From Stenotrophomonas sp. (lineage in GTDB: Bacteria > Pseudomonadota > Gammaproteobacteria > Xanthomonadales > Xanthomonadaceae): DNA of 6,676 nucleotides. Below the pieces are notes generated by a model, which worked only from the letters and a program-made list of their open reading frames with translations, was not told the DNA's origin and made no database searches. The stretch spans positions 1 through 6,676 of the forward strand of contig DOKO01000076.1 in NCBI GenBank assembly GCA_003510825.1, read 5' to 3'. Position numbers and translations under genes: made by a program. Of the stretch, positions 1-5,185 are shown piece after piece (within the stretch, counting starts at the first letter, position 1; the number at the start of each line of letters is the position of its first letter).

Positions 1-26
1 ATATCGGTGCACTCAAAGGTACTCAT

Positions 27-425
27 ATGAGCATGACTGATCCCATCGCCGACCTGCTGGTTCGCATCAAGAATGCGGCCGCGGTTGGCAAGCAGACGGT
101 GAAAGCCCCGTCGTCCAAGATCAAGGTTGCGATCGCCCAGGTCCTGAAGGACGAGGGTTACATCACCGACCTGCGCGTGACCCAGCTGGAAAACAACAAG
201 TCCGAGCTGGAAATCGTGCTGAAGTATTTCGAAGGCAAGCCGGTCATCGCGACCCTGAAGCGCTTCTCGCGTTCGGGCCTGCGCCAGTACCGCGGCAAGA
301 GCGAGCTGCCGAAGGTCATGAATGGCCTGGGTATCTCCATCATTTCCACCTCCAAGGGCATCATGACTGATGCGCAGGCGCGCCAGCTGGGCGTCGGCGG
401 CGAAGTCCTGTGCTTCGTGGCCTAA
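27..425 (+). CDS. rpsH: 30S ribosomal protein S8
   Basis: S8 is a primary 16S rRNA-binding protein that nucleates assembly of the central domain of the small subunit; in E. coli it also represses the spc operon. The 132-residue product is complete (E. coli 130). It opens MSMTDPIADLLVRIKNA, as S8 typically does, has PSSKIKVAIAQVL at about residues 28-40, and carries the C-terminal RNA-binding signature GLGISIISTSKGIMTDAQAR at 100-119. The first ATG is preferred over the ATG two codons later because the family begins MSM and because AAAGGT lies 6 bases upstream of it. The preceding gene, normally rpsN, is outside the window; bases 1-26 look like the short intercistronic spacer. The S8 repression target known in E. 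coli lies around rplE, also outside, so its regulation cannot be judged here. Confidence 0.98.
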   Translation: MSMTDPIADLLVRIKNAAAVGKQTVKAPSSKIKVAIAQVLKDEGYITDLRVTQLENNKSELEIVLKYFEGKPVIATLKRFSRSGLRQYRGKSELPKVMNGLGISIISTSKGIMTDAQARQLGVGGEVLCFVA

Positions 426-443
426 GGCGAAAGGAGTAATACT

Positions 444-968
444 ATGTCCCGCGTAGCCAAGAAGCCCGTCACCCTGGGTAAGACTGAACTGAACGTCCAG
501 GCCGATTCCGTCACCGTCAAGGGCCCGAAGGGCACCCTGTCGCTGCCGAAGCCGGCTGGCATTGCCATCAACGTCGACAACGGCGTTGCCACCCTGAGCA
601 CCGAGAACGCTGACCTGGTCCCGCTGACCGGCACCGTCCGCGCCATCCTGGCCAACATGGTCAAGGGTGTTTCCGAAGGCTTCGAGCGCAAGCTGGAGCT
701 GGTCGGCGTGGGTTACCGTGCTGCCATGCAGGGCAAGGACCTGAGCCTGTCGCTCGGTTACTCGCACCCGATCGTGTTCGTGGCGCCGGAAGGCATCACC
801 ATCACCACCCCGACCCAGACCGAAATCCTGGTGCAGGGCGCTGACAAGCAGGTCGTCGGTGAAGTCGCCGCCAAGATCCGTGCGTTCCGTAAGCCGGAAC
901 CGTACAAGGGCAAGGGCGTGAAGTACTCCGACGAAGTCATCATCCGTAAGGAAGCCAAGAAGGCCTAA
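444..968 (+). CDS. rplF: 50S ribosomal protein L6
   Basis: L6 binds 23S rRNA near the sarcin-ricin loop and the base of the L7/L12 stalk, and is needed for late large-subunit assembly. The 174-residue product matches the usual length (E. coli 177). It has the tandem two-domain arrangement: N-terminal repeat about 1-81 with VTVKGPKGTLSL at 23-34, and C-terminal repeat from about 82 with KLELVGVGYRA at 83-93. The conserved rRNA-binding segment PEPYKGKGVKY is at 151-161. It starts 18 bases after rpsH, with AAGGAG 7 bases before the ATG. The stop codon lies inside a short perfect palindrome described separately. Nothing in the protein departs from the family. Confidence 0.98.
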   Translation: MSRVAKKPVTLGKTELNVQADSVTVKGPKGTLSLPKPAGIAINVDNGVATLSTENADLVPLTGTVRAILANMVKGVSEGFERKLELVGVGYRAAMQGKDLSLSLGYSHPIVFVAPEGITITTPTQTEILVQGADKQVVGEVAAKIRAFRKPEPYKGKGVKYSDEVIIRKEAKKA

Positions 969-974
969 TTAGGC
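963..974. repeat. 12-base perfect palindrome at the rplF stop codon
   Basis: GCCTAATTAGGC is a perfect palindrome that includes the last codon and the TAA stop of rplF. As RNA it could form only a 4-bp stem with an AAUU loop, which is weak. It might be a DNA dyad site or chance. I see no promoter or terminator attached to it. Confidence 0.4.
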
Positions 975-1000
975 TCTTCCGCTTTCAAGGGAAAAAAATC

Positions 1001-1354
1001 ATGAACAAGAACATCGCCCGCCTGCGTCGCGCCAAGTCGACCCGCGCCCACATCCGTGAGCTCGGCGTCGCCCGCCTGTCGGTGCTGCGCACCGGCCAGC
1101 ACCTGTACGCCCAGGTCTTCACCGCTGACGGTTCCAAGGTGCTGGCTGCCGCCAACACCACCCAGACCGACGTCATGGAAGGCCTGAAGAACGGCAAGAA
1201 CGCCGATGCCGCCGCCAAGGTCGGCCGTATCGTCGCTGAGCGCGCCAAGGCCGCCGGCGTCGAGAAGGTTGCCTTCGATCGTTCGGGCTATCGCTACCAC
1301 GGCCGCATCAAGGCCCTGGCAGAAGCCGCCCGCGAAGCCGGCCTGCAGTTCTAA
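1001..1354 (+). CDS. rplR: 50S ribosomal protein L18
   Basis: L18 binds 5S rRNA together with L5 and L25 and helps fix it in the central protuberance of the large subunit. The 117-residue product has exactly the E. coli length. It begins with a basic, flexible N-terminus (MNKNIARLRRAKSTRAHIRE) typical of the rRNA-contacting tail. The conserved core motif VAFDRSGYRYHGRIKALAEA lies at about residues 90-109. The start is supported by AAGGG 9 bases upstream and by family length. It follows rplF by 32 bases, a looser spacing than most neighbours. Downstream comes an unusually long structured gap before rpsE, where genes of this operon are normally almost contiguous. Confidence 0.98.
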   Translation: MNKNIARLRRAKSTRAHIRELGVARLSVLRTGQHLYAQVFTADGSKVLAAANTTQTDVMEGLKNGKNADAAAKVGRIVAERAKAAGVEKVAFDRSGYRYHGRIKALAEAAREAGLQF

Positions 1355-1361
1355 GGGATAA

Positions 1362-1388
1362 GGGCAGGGGACTTCGGGTCCCCTGTCC
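1362..1388 (+). promoter_or_regulatory. 11-bp hairpin with UUCG-type loop after rplR
   Basis: Bases 1362-1372 pair with 1378-1388 in an 11-bp stem containing one G-U pair; the loop is TTCGG. A C(UUCG)G tetraloop with one bulged G is an equivalent fold. It begins 7 bases after the rplR stop. No T-run follows, so a classical intrinsic terminator is not supported. An RNA processing or stability element, a partial attenuator, or a protein-binding site are possible roles. Confidence 0.6.
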
Positions 1389-1397
1389 GCCTGCTCG

Positions 1398-1440
1398 CCC
1401 GCCTGAGTGAGGCGGGGCGGCGCCGCTCTTCTGCAGCGGC
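1398..1440 (+). promoter_or_regulatory. Two further hairpins in the rplR-rpsE gap
   Basis: CCCGCCT at 1398-1404 pairs with AGGCGGG at 1410-1416 (7 bp, 5-base loop). GCCGCT at 1422-1427 pairs with AGCGGC at 1435-1440 (6 bp, 7-base loop). With the stem at 1362-1388 they make three consecutive hairpins in the 161-base gap. Neither has a T-run. The remaining bases, 1441-1515, hold the rpsE Shine-Dalgarno AAGGA at 1505-1509 and no promoter I can support. Confidence 0.5.
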
Positions 1441-1515
1441 CCACCGCACCAACGCGGTACTCCACAACCATAAGCGGCCTCGAGCCGTACATACCCAAAC
1501 TACCAAGGAATCAAG

Positions 1516-2058
1516 ATGGCAGAAGAACGTCAGCAGCGGGGTCGCGATCGCGACCGTAACCGCGAAGAGAAAGTCGACGACGGCATGATCGAAAAGCTGG
1601 TCGCGGTCAACCGCGTCAGCAAGACCGTCAAGGGTGGCCGCCAGTTCACCTTCACCGCCCTGACCGTGGTCGGCGACGGCGAAGGCAAGGTCGGTTTCGG
1701 TTATGGCAAGGCGCGCGAAGTGCCGGTCGCCATCCAGAAGTCGATGGAGCAGGCTCGCAAGAACCTGGTCAGCGTTGACCTGAACAACGGCACCCTGTGG
1801 CACACCATCAAGGATGGTCACGGCGCAGCCCGCGTGTTCATGCAGCCGGCTTCCGAAGGTACCGGCGTCATCGCCGGCGGTGCCATGCGCGCCGTGCTGG
1901 AAGCGGTTGGCGTGAAGAACGTGCTGGCCAAGGCCACCGGTTCGCGCAACCCGATCAACCTGGTGCGTGCCACCGTGAAGGGCCTGTCTGCTGCGCAGTC
2001 GCCGGCTCGCATCGCGGCCAAGCGCGGCAAGAAGGTGGAGGAACTCAACCATGGCTAA
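1516..2058 (+). CDS. rpsE: 30S ribosomal protein S5
   Basis: S5 lines the mRNA entry side of the small subunit, contributes to decoding accuracy, and is a site of spectinomycin-resistance mutations. The product has 180 residues (E. coli 167). The core starts at EKLVAVNRVSKTVKGGR, residues 26-42, which includes the loop contacted by spectinomycin. It is followed by VGFGYGKAREVPVAIQK at 59-75, the domain-2 motif FMQPASEGTGVIAGGAMR at 108-125, and a C-terminus ending RGKKVEEL. The extra length is a charged N-terminal tail with an RGRDRDRNREE run at residues 8-18. The start is supported by AAGGA 6 bases upstream, and the alanine after Met matches the family. The gene ends inside the start of rpmD (8-base overlap), suggesting translational coupling. 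Its 5' end carries a 16-base palindrome. Confidence 0.98.
   Translation: MAEERQQRGRDRDRNREEKVDDGMIEKLVAVNRVSKTVKGGRQFTFTALTVVGDGEGKVGFGYGKAREVPVAIQKSMEQARKNLVSVDLNNGTLWHTIKDGHGAARVFMQPASEGTGVIAGGAMRAVLEAVGVKNVLAKATGSRNPINLVRATVKGLSAAQSPARIAAKRGKKVEELNHG
1540..1555. repeat. 16-base perfect palindrome in the 5' end of rpsE
   Basis: GGTCGCGATCGCGACC is a perfect 16-base dyad centred on GATC. It starts 24 bases after the first base of the rpsE ATG and encodes the Arg/Asp-rich tail of S5. The repeated CGC-GAT and CGC-GAC codons could generate such symmetry by chance. It could instead form a stem near the ribosome-binding site or act as a binding site. Confidence 0.5.
2037..2042 (+). promoter_or_regulatory. 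Strong ribosome-binding site of rpmD inside rpsE
   Basis: GGAGGA lies within the rpsE codons and 8 bases before the rpmD ATG at 2051. It settles the rpmD start, because the nearby ATG at 2058 is out of frame. The position means ribosomes finishing rpsE pass over the site. Confidence 0.75.
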
Positions 2059-2242
2059 TGAGTCCAACAAGACTGTGAAGGTGCGTCTGGTGCGCGGCCT
2101 GCGTGGTACCCAGTCGCGTCACCGCCTGTCGGTGCGTGCCCTGGGCCTGAACAAGCTCAACGATGTCCGTGAACTGAAGGACAGCCCGCAGGTTCGCGGT
2201 CTGATCAACACCGTTCACTACCTCGTCAAGGTTGAGGAGTAA
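2051..2242 (+). CDS. rpmD: 50S ribosomal protein L30
   Basis: L30 is a small peripheral large-subunit protein of the L30/L7e fold that contacts 23S rRNA. The 63-residue product is slightly longer than E. coli L30 (59). It shows the family pattern: VKVRLVRGLRGTQSRHRLSVRALGL over residues 9-33, with the lysine- and arginine-rich RNA-contact segment, then LNDVRELKDSPQVRGLINTV at 36-55. Its ATG overlaps the rpsE stop (ATGGCTAA), and it has the strong GGAGGA signal described separately. The last two codons, GAG GAG, also form the Shine-Dalgarno of rplO, so expression of rpsE, rpmD and rplO appears tightly coupled. Confidence 0.97.
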   Translation: MANESNKTVKVRLVRGLRGTQSRHRLSVRALGLNKLNDVRELKDSPQVRGLINTVHYLVKVEE

Positions 2243-2248
2243 TCGATC

Positions 2249-2692
2249 ATGACTCTGCGTCTCAATGAACTGAGCCCGGCACCGGGCGCCCGCACCGAGC
2301 GTACCCGCGTCGGTCGTGGTATCGGCTCGGGCCTGGGCAAGACTGCCGGCCGCGGCCACAAGGGTTCGTTCGCCCGTAAGGGTGGCGGCAAGATCAAGGC
2401 AGGCTTCGAAGGCGGCCAGACCCCCATGCAGCGTCGTCTGCCGAAGATCGGCTTCCGTTCGCCGATCGCCAAGGACACCGCTGAAGTGCTGCTGTACGCG
2501 CTGGACAAGCTGCCGGCCGGTGAGATCGACTTCGCCGCCCTGCGTGCTGCCAAGCTGGTCCCGAGCACTGCAAAGAAGGCCAAGGTCGTCCTCAAGGGCG
2601 AACTGACCAAGGCGTTCACCCTGAAGGGTATTGCTGCCACGGCCGGTGCCAAGGCTGCAATCGAAGCTGCCGGCGGCAGCGTGACGGAGTAA
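2249..2692 (+). CDS. rplO: 50S ribosomal protein L15
   Basis: L15 binds 23S rRNA and enters midway through large-subunit assembly, reaching deep into the particle with an extended basic tail. The 147-residue product fits the family (E. coli 144). The glycine- and arginine-rich N-terminal extension has RVGRGIGSGLGKTAGRGHKG at about 20-39 and KAGFEGGQTPMQRRLPKIGF at 50-69. The globular C-terminal half includes AAKLVPSTAKKAKVVLKGEL at 100-119. The start is supported by GAGGAG at 2234-2239, 9 bases upstream and inside rpmD. Only 6 bases separate it from rpmD and 7 from secY, the standard order of the spc operon. Confidence 0.98.
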   Translation: MTLRLNELSPAPGARTERTRVGRGIGSGLGKTAGRGHKGSFARKGGGKIKAGFEGGQTPMQRRLPKIGFRSPIAKDTAEVLLYALDKLPAGEIDFAALRAAKLVPSTAKKAKVVLKGELTKAFTLKGIAATAGAKAAIEAAGGSVTE

Positions 2693-2699
2693 GAAAATC

Positions 2700-4067
2700 A
2701 TGGCGCAAGCTGGCATCGGTAACCTCGCGGGCGGAATGGGCAAGTTCACTGAACTTCGCCAACGTTTGCTGTTCGTCGTCGGGGCTTTGATCGTCTATCG
2801 CATCGGCTGTTATGTGCCGGTGCCGGGCGTCAATCCCGATGCCATGCTTGCCATGATGCAACAGCAGGGCGGCGGCATCGTGGACATGTTCAACATGTTC
2901 TCGGGCGGCGCCCTGCACCGTTTGAGCATCTTCGCGCTCAACGTGATGCCGTACATCTCGGCATCGATCGTGATGCAGCTGGCCACCCACATCTTCCCCG
3001 CCCTGAAGGCGATGCAGAAGGAAGGTGAGTCCGGCCGTCGCAAGATCACCCAGTATTCGCGCATCGGCGCCGTGCTGCTGGCGGTGGTGCAGGGCGGTTC
3101 GATCGCCCTGGCGCTGCAGAACCAGGTGGCACCGTCGGGCGCTCCGGTCGTGTACGCACCGGGCATGGGCTTCGTGCTCACCGCCGTGGTCGCGCTGACC
3201 GCCGGCACCATGTTCCTGATGTGGGTCGGTGAGCAGGTCACCGAGCGCGGCATCGGCAACGGCGTGTCGCTGATCATCTTCGCCGGTATCGTGGCGGGTC
3301 TGCCGGGTGCGGTCATCCACACCTTCGACGCCTACCGCGACGGCAACATCCAGTTCATCCAGCTGCTGCTGATCGCCATCGTCGTCCTCGCCTTCACCTT
3401 CTTCGTGGTGTTCGTCGAGCGAGGCCAGCGCCGGATCACGGTGAACTACGCGCGCCGCCAGGGCGGTCGCAACGCGTACATGAACCAGACCTCGTTCCTG
3501 CCGCTGAAGCTGAACATGGCCGGCGTCATCCCGGCGATCTTTGCCTCGAGCCTGCTGGCCTTCCCGGCCACCCTGGCCATGTGGTCCGGCCAGGCCGCCA
3601 ACCAGAGTGCCGTCGGCCAGACCCTGCAGAAGGTCGCCAACGCCCTGGGTCCGGGCGAGCCGCTGCACATGATCGTGTTCGCTGCGCTGATCACCGGTTT
3701 CGCGTTCTTCTATACCGCGCTGGTGTTCAACTCGCAGGAAACCGCCGACAACCTGAAGAAGTCGGGCGCGCTGATTCCGGGCATCCGTCCGGGCAAGGCC
3801 ACCGCCGACTACATCGACGGCGTGCTGACCCGCTTGACCGCTGCCGGTTCGGCTTACCTGGTGATCGTCTGCCTGCTGCCGGAACTGATGCGCACGCAGC
3901 TGAACGCCTCGTTCTACTTCGGTGGTACTTCGCTGCTGATCGTCGTGGTGGTGGTGATGGACTTCATCGCCCAGGTGCAGGCGCACCTGATGTCCCACCA
4001 GTATGAGAGCCTGCTGAAGAAGGCCAACCTGAAGGGCGGCAACCGCGGCGGTTTTGCCCGCGGCTGA
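2700..4067 (+). CDS. secY: Protein translocase subunit SecY
   Basis: SecY is the channel of the SecYEG translocon in the inner membrane. It passes unfolded proteins driven by SecA and inserts membrane proteins co-translationally. The 455-residue product (E. coli 443) is complete and has the family's ten-helix pattern. Helix 1 is near 23-40, and the plug region lies around VDMFNMFSGGAL at 61-72. Other landmarks are MPYISASIVMQL at 83-94, GEQVTERGIGNG at 177-188, the cytosolic motif FVERGQRRI at 238-246, NMAGVIPAIFASS at 272-284, GIRPGKATADYI at 361-372 and YFGGTSLLIVVVVVMDF at 406-422. The C-terminus is basic and glycine-rich (KGGNRGGFARG). GGAG at 2686-2689 lies 10 bases before the ATG. A tandem stop, TGA TAA, ends the gene. 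Its last codons overlap a probable promoter for the alpha operon. Confidence 0.98.
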   Translation: MAQAGIGNLAGGMGKFTELRQRLLFVVGALIVYRIGCYVPVPGVNPDAMLAMMQQQGGGIVDMFNMFSGGALHRLSIFALNVMPYISASIVMQLATHIFPALKAMQKEGESGRRKITQYSRIGAVLLAVVQGGSIALALQNQVAPSGAPVVYAPGMGFVLTAVVALTAGTMFLMWVGEQVTERGIGNGVSLIIFAGIVAGLPGAVIHTFDAYRDGNIQFIQLLLIAIVVLAFTFFVVFVERGQRRITVNYARRQGGRNAYMNQTSFLPLKLNMAGVIPAIFASSLLAFPATLAMWSGQAANQSAVGQTLQKVANALGPGEPLHMIVFAALITGFAFFYTALVFNSQETADNLKKSGALIPGIRPGKATADYIDGVLTRLTAAGSAYLVIVCLLPELMRTQLNASFYFGGTSLLIVVVVVMDFIAQVQAHLMSHQYESLLKKANLKGGNRGGFARG

Positions 4068-4082
4068 TAAGCCTGTTATACT
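4054..4082 (+). promoter_or_regulatory. Probable sigma-70-type promoter for the alpha operon
   Basis: TTGCCC at 4054-4059 (4 of 6 matches to TTGACA) and TATACT at 4077-4082 (5 of 6 to TATAAT) are separated by exactly 17 bases. The -35 box lies within the last secY codons. The predicted start of transcription, about base 4089, would give rpsM a leader of about 325 bases. Some read-through from secY is still likely, since no T-rich terminator is seen before it. Confidence 0.6.
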
Positions 4083-4183
4083 TTCGTCTTCCTGACGTGA
4101 TGGTCCTCCGCTTCGCGGACTCTGGCCACACAAACGAAGGGCGGCCCCCGCAGCGGTTCCGGGTGGGGGTGTGGCGAGGTGGT

Positions 4184-4204
4184 CCTGCGCTGGAGTAGCG
4201 CGGG
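4184..4204 (+). promoter_or_regulatory. 8-bp hairpin in the alpha-operon leader
   Basis: CCTGCGCT at 4184-4191 pairs with AGCGCGGG at 4197-4204, with one G-U pair and the loop GGAGT. The loop resembles a Shine-Dalgarno core, but no start codon with a plausible open frame follows it. The role is unknown. Confidence 0.45.
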
Positions 4205-4218
4205 CGGCCCCGGGGAAA

Positions 4219-4267
4219 CCCAGGTCCAACCTTGTCCGGCGCCGGAGCCTGGGCACACTCCCCAGGC
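4219..4267 (+). promoter_or_regulatory. Mutually exclusive stems in the alpha-operon leader
   Basis: CCTGGG at 4248-4253 has two partners. Upstream, 4219-4227 pairs with 4244-4253 (9 bp, one bulged G at 4247). Downstream, GCCTGGG at 4247-4253 pairs with CCCAGGC at 4261-4267 (7 bp, 7-base loop). A third option is the palindrome TCCGGCGCCGGA at 4235-4246. The upstream and downstream stems cannot coexist, which is the layout of a two-state leader. No T-run follows the downstream stem, so any switch would not be a classical attenuator. Confidence 0.45.
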
Positions 4268-4275
4268 CGGGTTCA

Positions 4276-4293
4276 TGAAACTTCAATGTTTCA
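4276..4293 (+). repeat. Inverted repeat TGAAAC-N6-GTTTCA
   Basis: TGAAAC at 4276-4281 and GTTTCA at 4288-4293 form a 6-bp inverted repeat with a 6-base centre. It is AT-rich relative to its surroundings. It could be a short RNA hairpin or a DNA operator dyad upstream of rpsM. Confidence 0.4.
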
Positions 4294-4369
4294 CGGGCTT
4301 CCATGTAAACCGGAACCTTGTTAGTATCGCTAGTTCACTTTTTTGATCCATCCTGCCGGATTGGCGTGC

Positions 4370-4421
4370 CTGAGGCGCGCTGTCGGCCATCACTCAGCTG
4401 GAGAACCGCGTCATGGCGCGT
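4370..4421 (+). promoter_or_regulatory. Predicted pseudoknot over the rpsM ribosome-binding site
   Basis: Stem 1 pairs CTGAG at 4370-4374 with CTCAG at 4393-4397. Part of its loop, 4375-4383, can pair with 4413-4421, which is the rpsM ATG and codons 2-3. That second stem has 9 pairs, three of them G-U; the core is CGCGC with GCGCG. The rpsM Shine-Dalgarno GGAG (4400-4403) would lie between the stems. In E. coli, ribosomal protein S4 represses this operon through a pseudoknot around the rpsM start, so this is a plausible counterpart. A competing hairpin, GCCAT at 4386-4390 with ATGGC at 4413-4417, also covers the start codon. Confidence 0.5.
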
Positions 4422-4769
4422 ATTGCAGGCGTCAACCTGCCAGCCCAGAAGCACGTCTGGGTCGGGTTGCAAAGCATTTACGGCATCGGCCGTACCCGTT
4501 CGAAGAAGGTCTGCGAAGTCGCAGGCGTTGCTTCGACCACCAAGATCCGCGATCTGTCGGAGCCGGAAATCGAGCGCCTGCGCGCCGAAGTCGGCAAGTA
4601 CATCGTGGAAGGCGATCTGCGCCGTGAAATCGGCATCGCGATCAAGCGCCTGATGGACCTGGGCTGCTACCGCGGCCTGCGTCACCGCCGCGGCCTGCCG
4701 CTGCGTGGCCAGCGCACCCGTACCAACGCCCGCACCCGCAAGGGCCCGCGCAAGGCGATCAGGAAGTAA
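4413..4769 (+). CDS. rpsM: 30S ribosomal protein S13
   Basis: S13 sits in the head of the small subunit, makes bridges to the large subunit, and contacts P-site tRNA through its C-terminal tail. The product has 118 residues, the same as E. coli. It begins MARIAGVNLP, has the helix-turn segment SIYGIGRTRSKK at 21-32, VEGDLRREIGIAIKRLMDLG at 65-84, and the strongly conserved basic tail CYRGLRHRRGLPLRGQRTRT at 85-104 followed by NARTRKGPRKAIRK. GGAG at 4400-4403 lies 9 bases upstream of the ATG. It is the first gene of the alpha operon, and its start codon can be buried in the predicted leader pseudoknot, so S4 feedback on its translation is likely. The penultimate arginine uses AGG, unusual in this GC-rich, CGC/CGT-using operon. 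Confidence 0.98.
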   Translation: MARIAGVNLPAQKHVWVGLQSIYGIGRTRSKKVCEVAGVASTTKIRDLSEPEIERLRAEVGKYIVEGDLRREIGIAIKRLMDLGCYRGLRHRRGLPLRGQRTRTNARTRKGPRKAIRK

Positions 4770-4780
4770 GGGACCTATAA

Positions 4781-5170
4781 ATGGCTAAGCCTGCTGCTAA
4801 GACCAAGAAGAAGATCAAGCGCGTCGTCACCGACGGCGTTGCCCACGTCCACGCTTCGTTCAACAACACCATCGTGACCATCACCGACCGCCAGGGCAAC
4901 GCTCTGTCGTGGGCGACCTCCGGTGGCGCTGGCTTCCGCGGTTCGCGCAAGTCGACCCCGTTCGCTGCCCAGGTGGCTGCTGAAAAGGCCGGTCGTGCTG
5001 CGCTGGACTACGGCGTGAAGTCGCTGGAAGTCCGCATCAAGGGTCCGGGTCCGGGCCGTGAGTCGGCCGTGCGTTCGTTGAACAACGTCGGCTACAAGAT
5101 CACCAACATCATCGACGTGACGCCTATCCCGCACAACGGGTGCCGTCCGCCGAAGAAGCGTCGCGTCTAA
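4781..5170 (+). CDS. rpsK: 30S ribosomal protein S11
   Basis: S11 lies on the platform of the small subunit, near the mRNA exit and the E site, and assembles with S6, S18 and S21. The 129-residue product has the E. coli length. After a lysine-rich N-terminus (MAKPAAKTKKKIKR) come the hallmark segments VAHVHASFNNTIVTITDRQG at 20-39, GFRGSRKSTPFAAQVAAEKA at 51-70, KGPGPGRES at 87-95 and the invariant end IPHNGCRPPKKRRV at 116-129. That end includes the Asn119-Gly120 pair known to form isoaspartate in E. coli S11. The gene begins 11 bases after rpsM, with AAGGGA at 4768-4773 as the ribosome-binding site, 7 bases from the ATG. Confidence 0.98.
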   Translation: MAKPAAKTKKKIKRVVTDGVAHVHASFNNTIVTITDRQGNALSWATSGGAGFRGSRKSTPFAAQVAAEKAGRAALDYGVKSLEVRIKGPGPGRESAVRSLNNVGYKITNIIDVTPIPHNGCRPPKKRRV

Positions 5171-5185
5171 AGGGAGCGATAAGAA

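Larger units (their letters stand above)
4083..4369 (+). other. Gene-free structured region between secY and rpsM
   Basis: The secY-rpsM gap runs from 4068 to 4412 and contains no credible gene. In E. coli this position holds rpmJ (L36), and no L36-like frame is present in any of the three forward frames here. The segment is GC-rich up to about 4270, then more AT-rich. It includes TCCGC/GCGGA at 4107-4111 and 4115-4119, which can be extended by TGG/CCA at 4101-4103 and 4126-4128, and CCCCC/GGGGG at 4145-4149 and 4165-4169. The larger stems are listed separately. A T6 run at 4339-4344 is not preceded by a convincing hairpin, so no terminator is called. Confidence 0.6.

Noticed and set aside
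3949..3965. Short GTG repeat near the end of secY
   Set aside because: It encodes the conserved valine-rich segment of the last transmembrane helix, also present in E. coli SecY, so it is not a repeat of separate interest.
4076..4276. A 66-codon - strand frame in the secY-rpsM gap
   Set aside because: The translation is Pro/Arg-rich with no recognisable motif, and the region is better explained as a structured leader on the + strand.
2616..4304. A 562-codon open frame on the - strand opposite secY
   Set aside because: It mirrors a complete, well-conserved secY, and its translation is biased in composition (Gln/His/Arg/Asp-rich) with no recognisable domain. Long antisense frames are expected from third-position GC bias in such genes.
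4313..4344. A terminator formed by GAAC/GTTC and the T6 run at 4339-4344
   Set aside because: The stem is only 4 bp around a 16-base loop and is not GC-rich. It would also terminate just ahead of the essential alpha operon.
4318..4347. A second promoter before rpsM: TTGTTA at 4318-4323 with TTTGAT at 4342-4347
   Set aside because: Each box matches only 4 of 6 positions and the spacer is 18 bases. It is too weak to call next to the better candidate at 4054-4082, though it could contribute.
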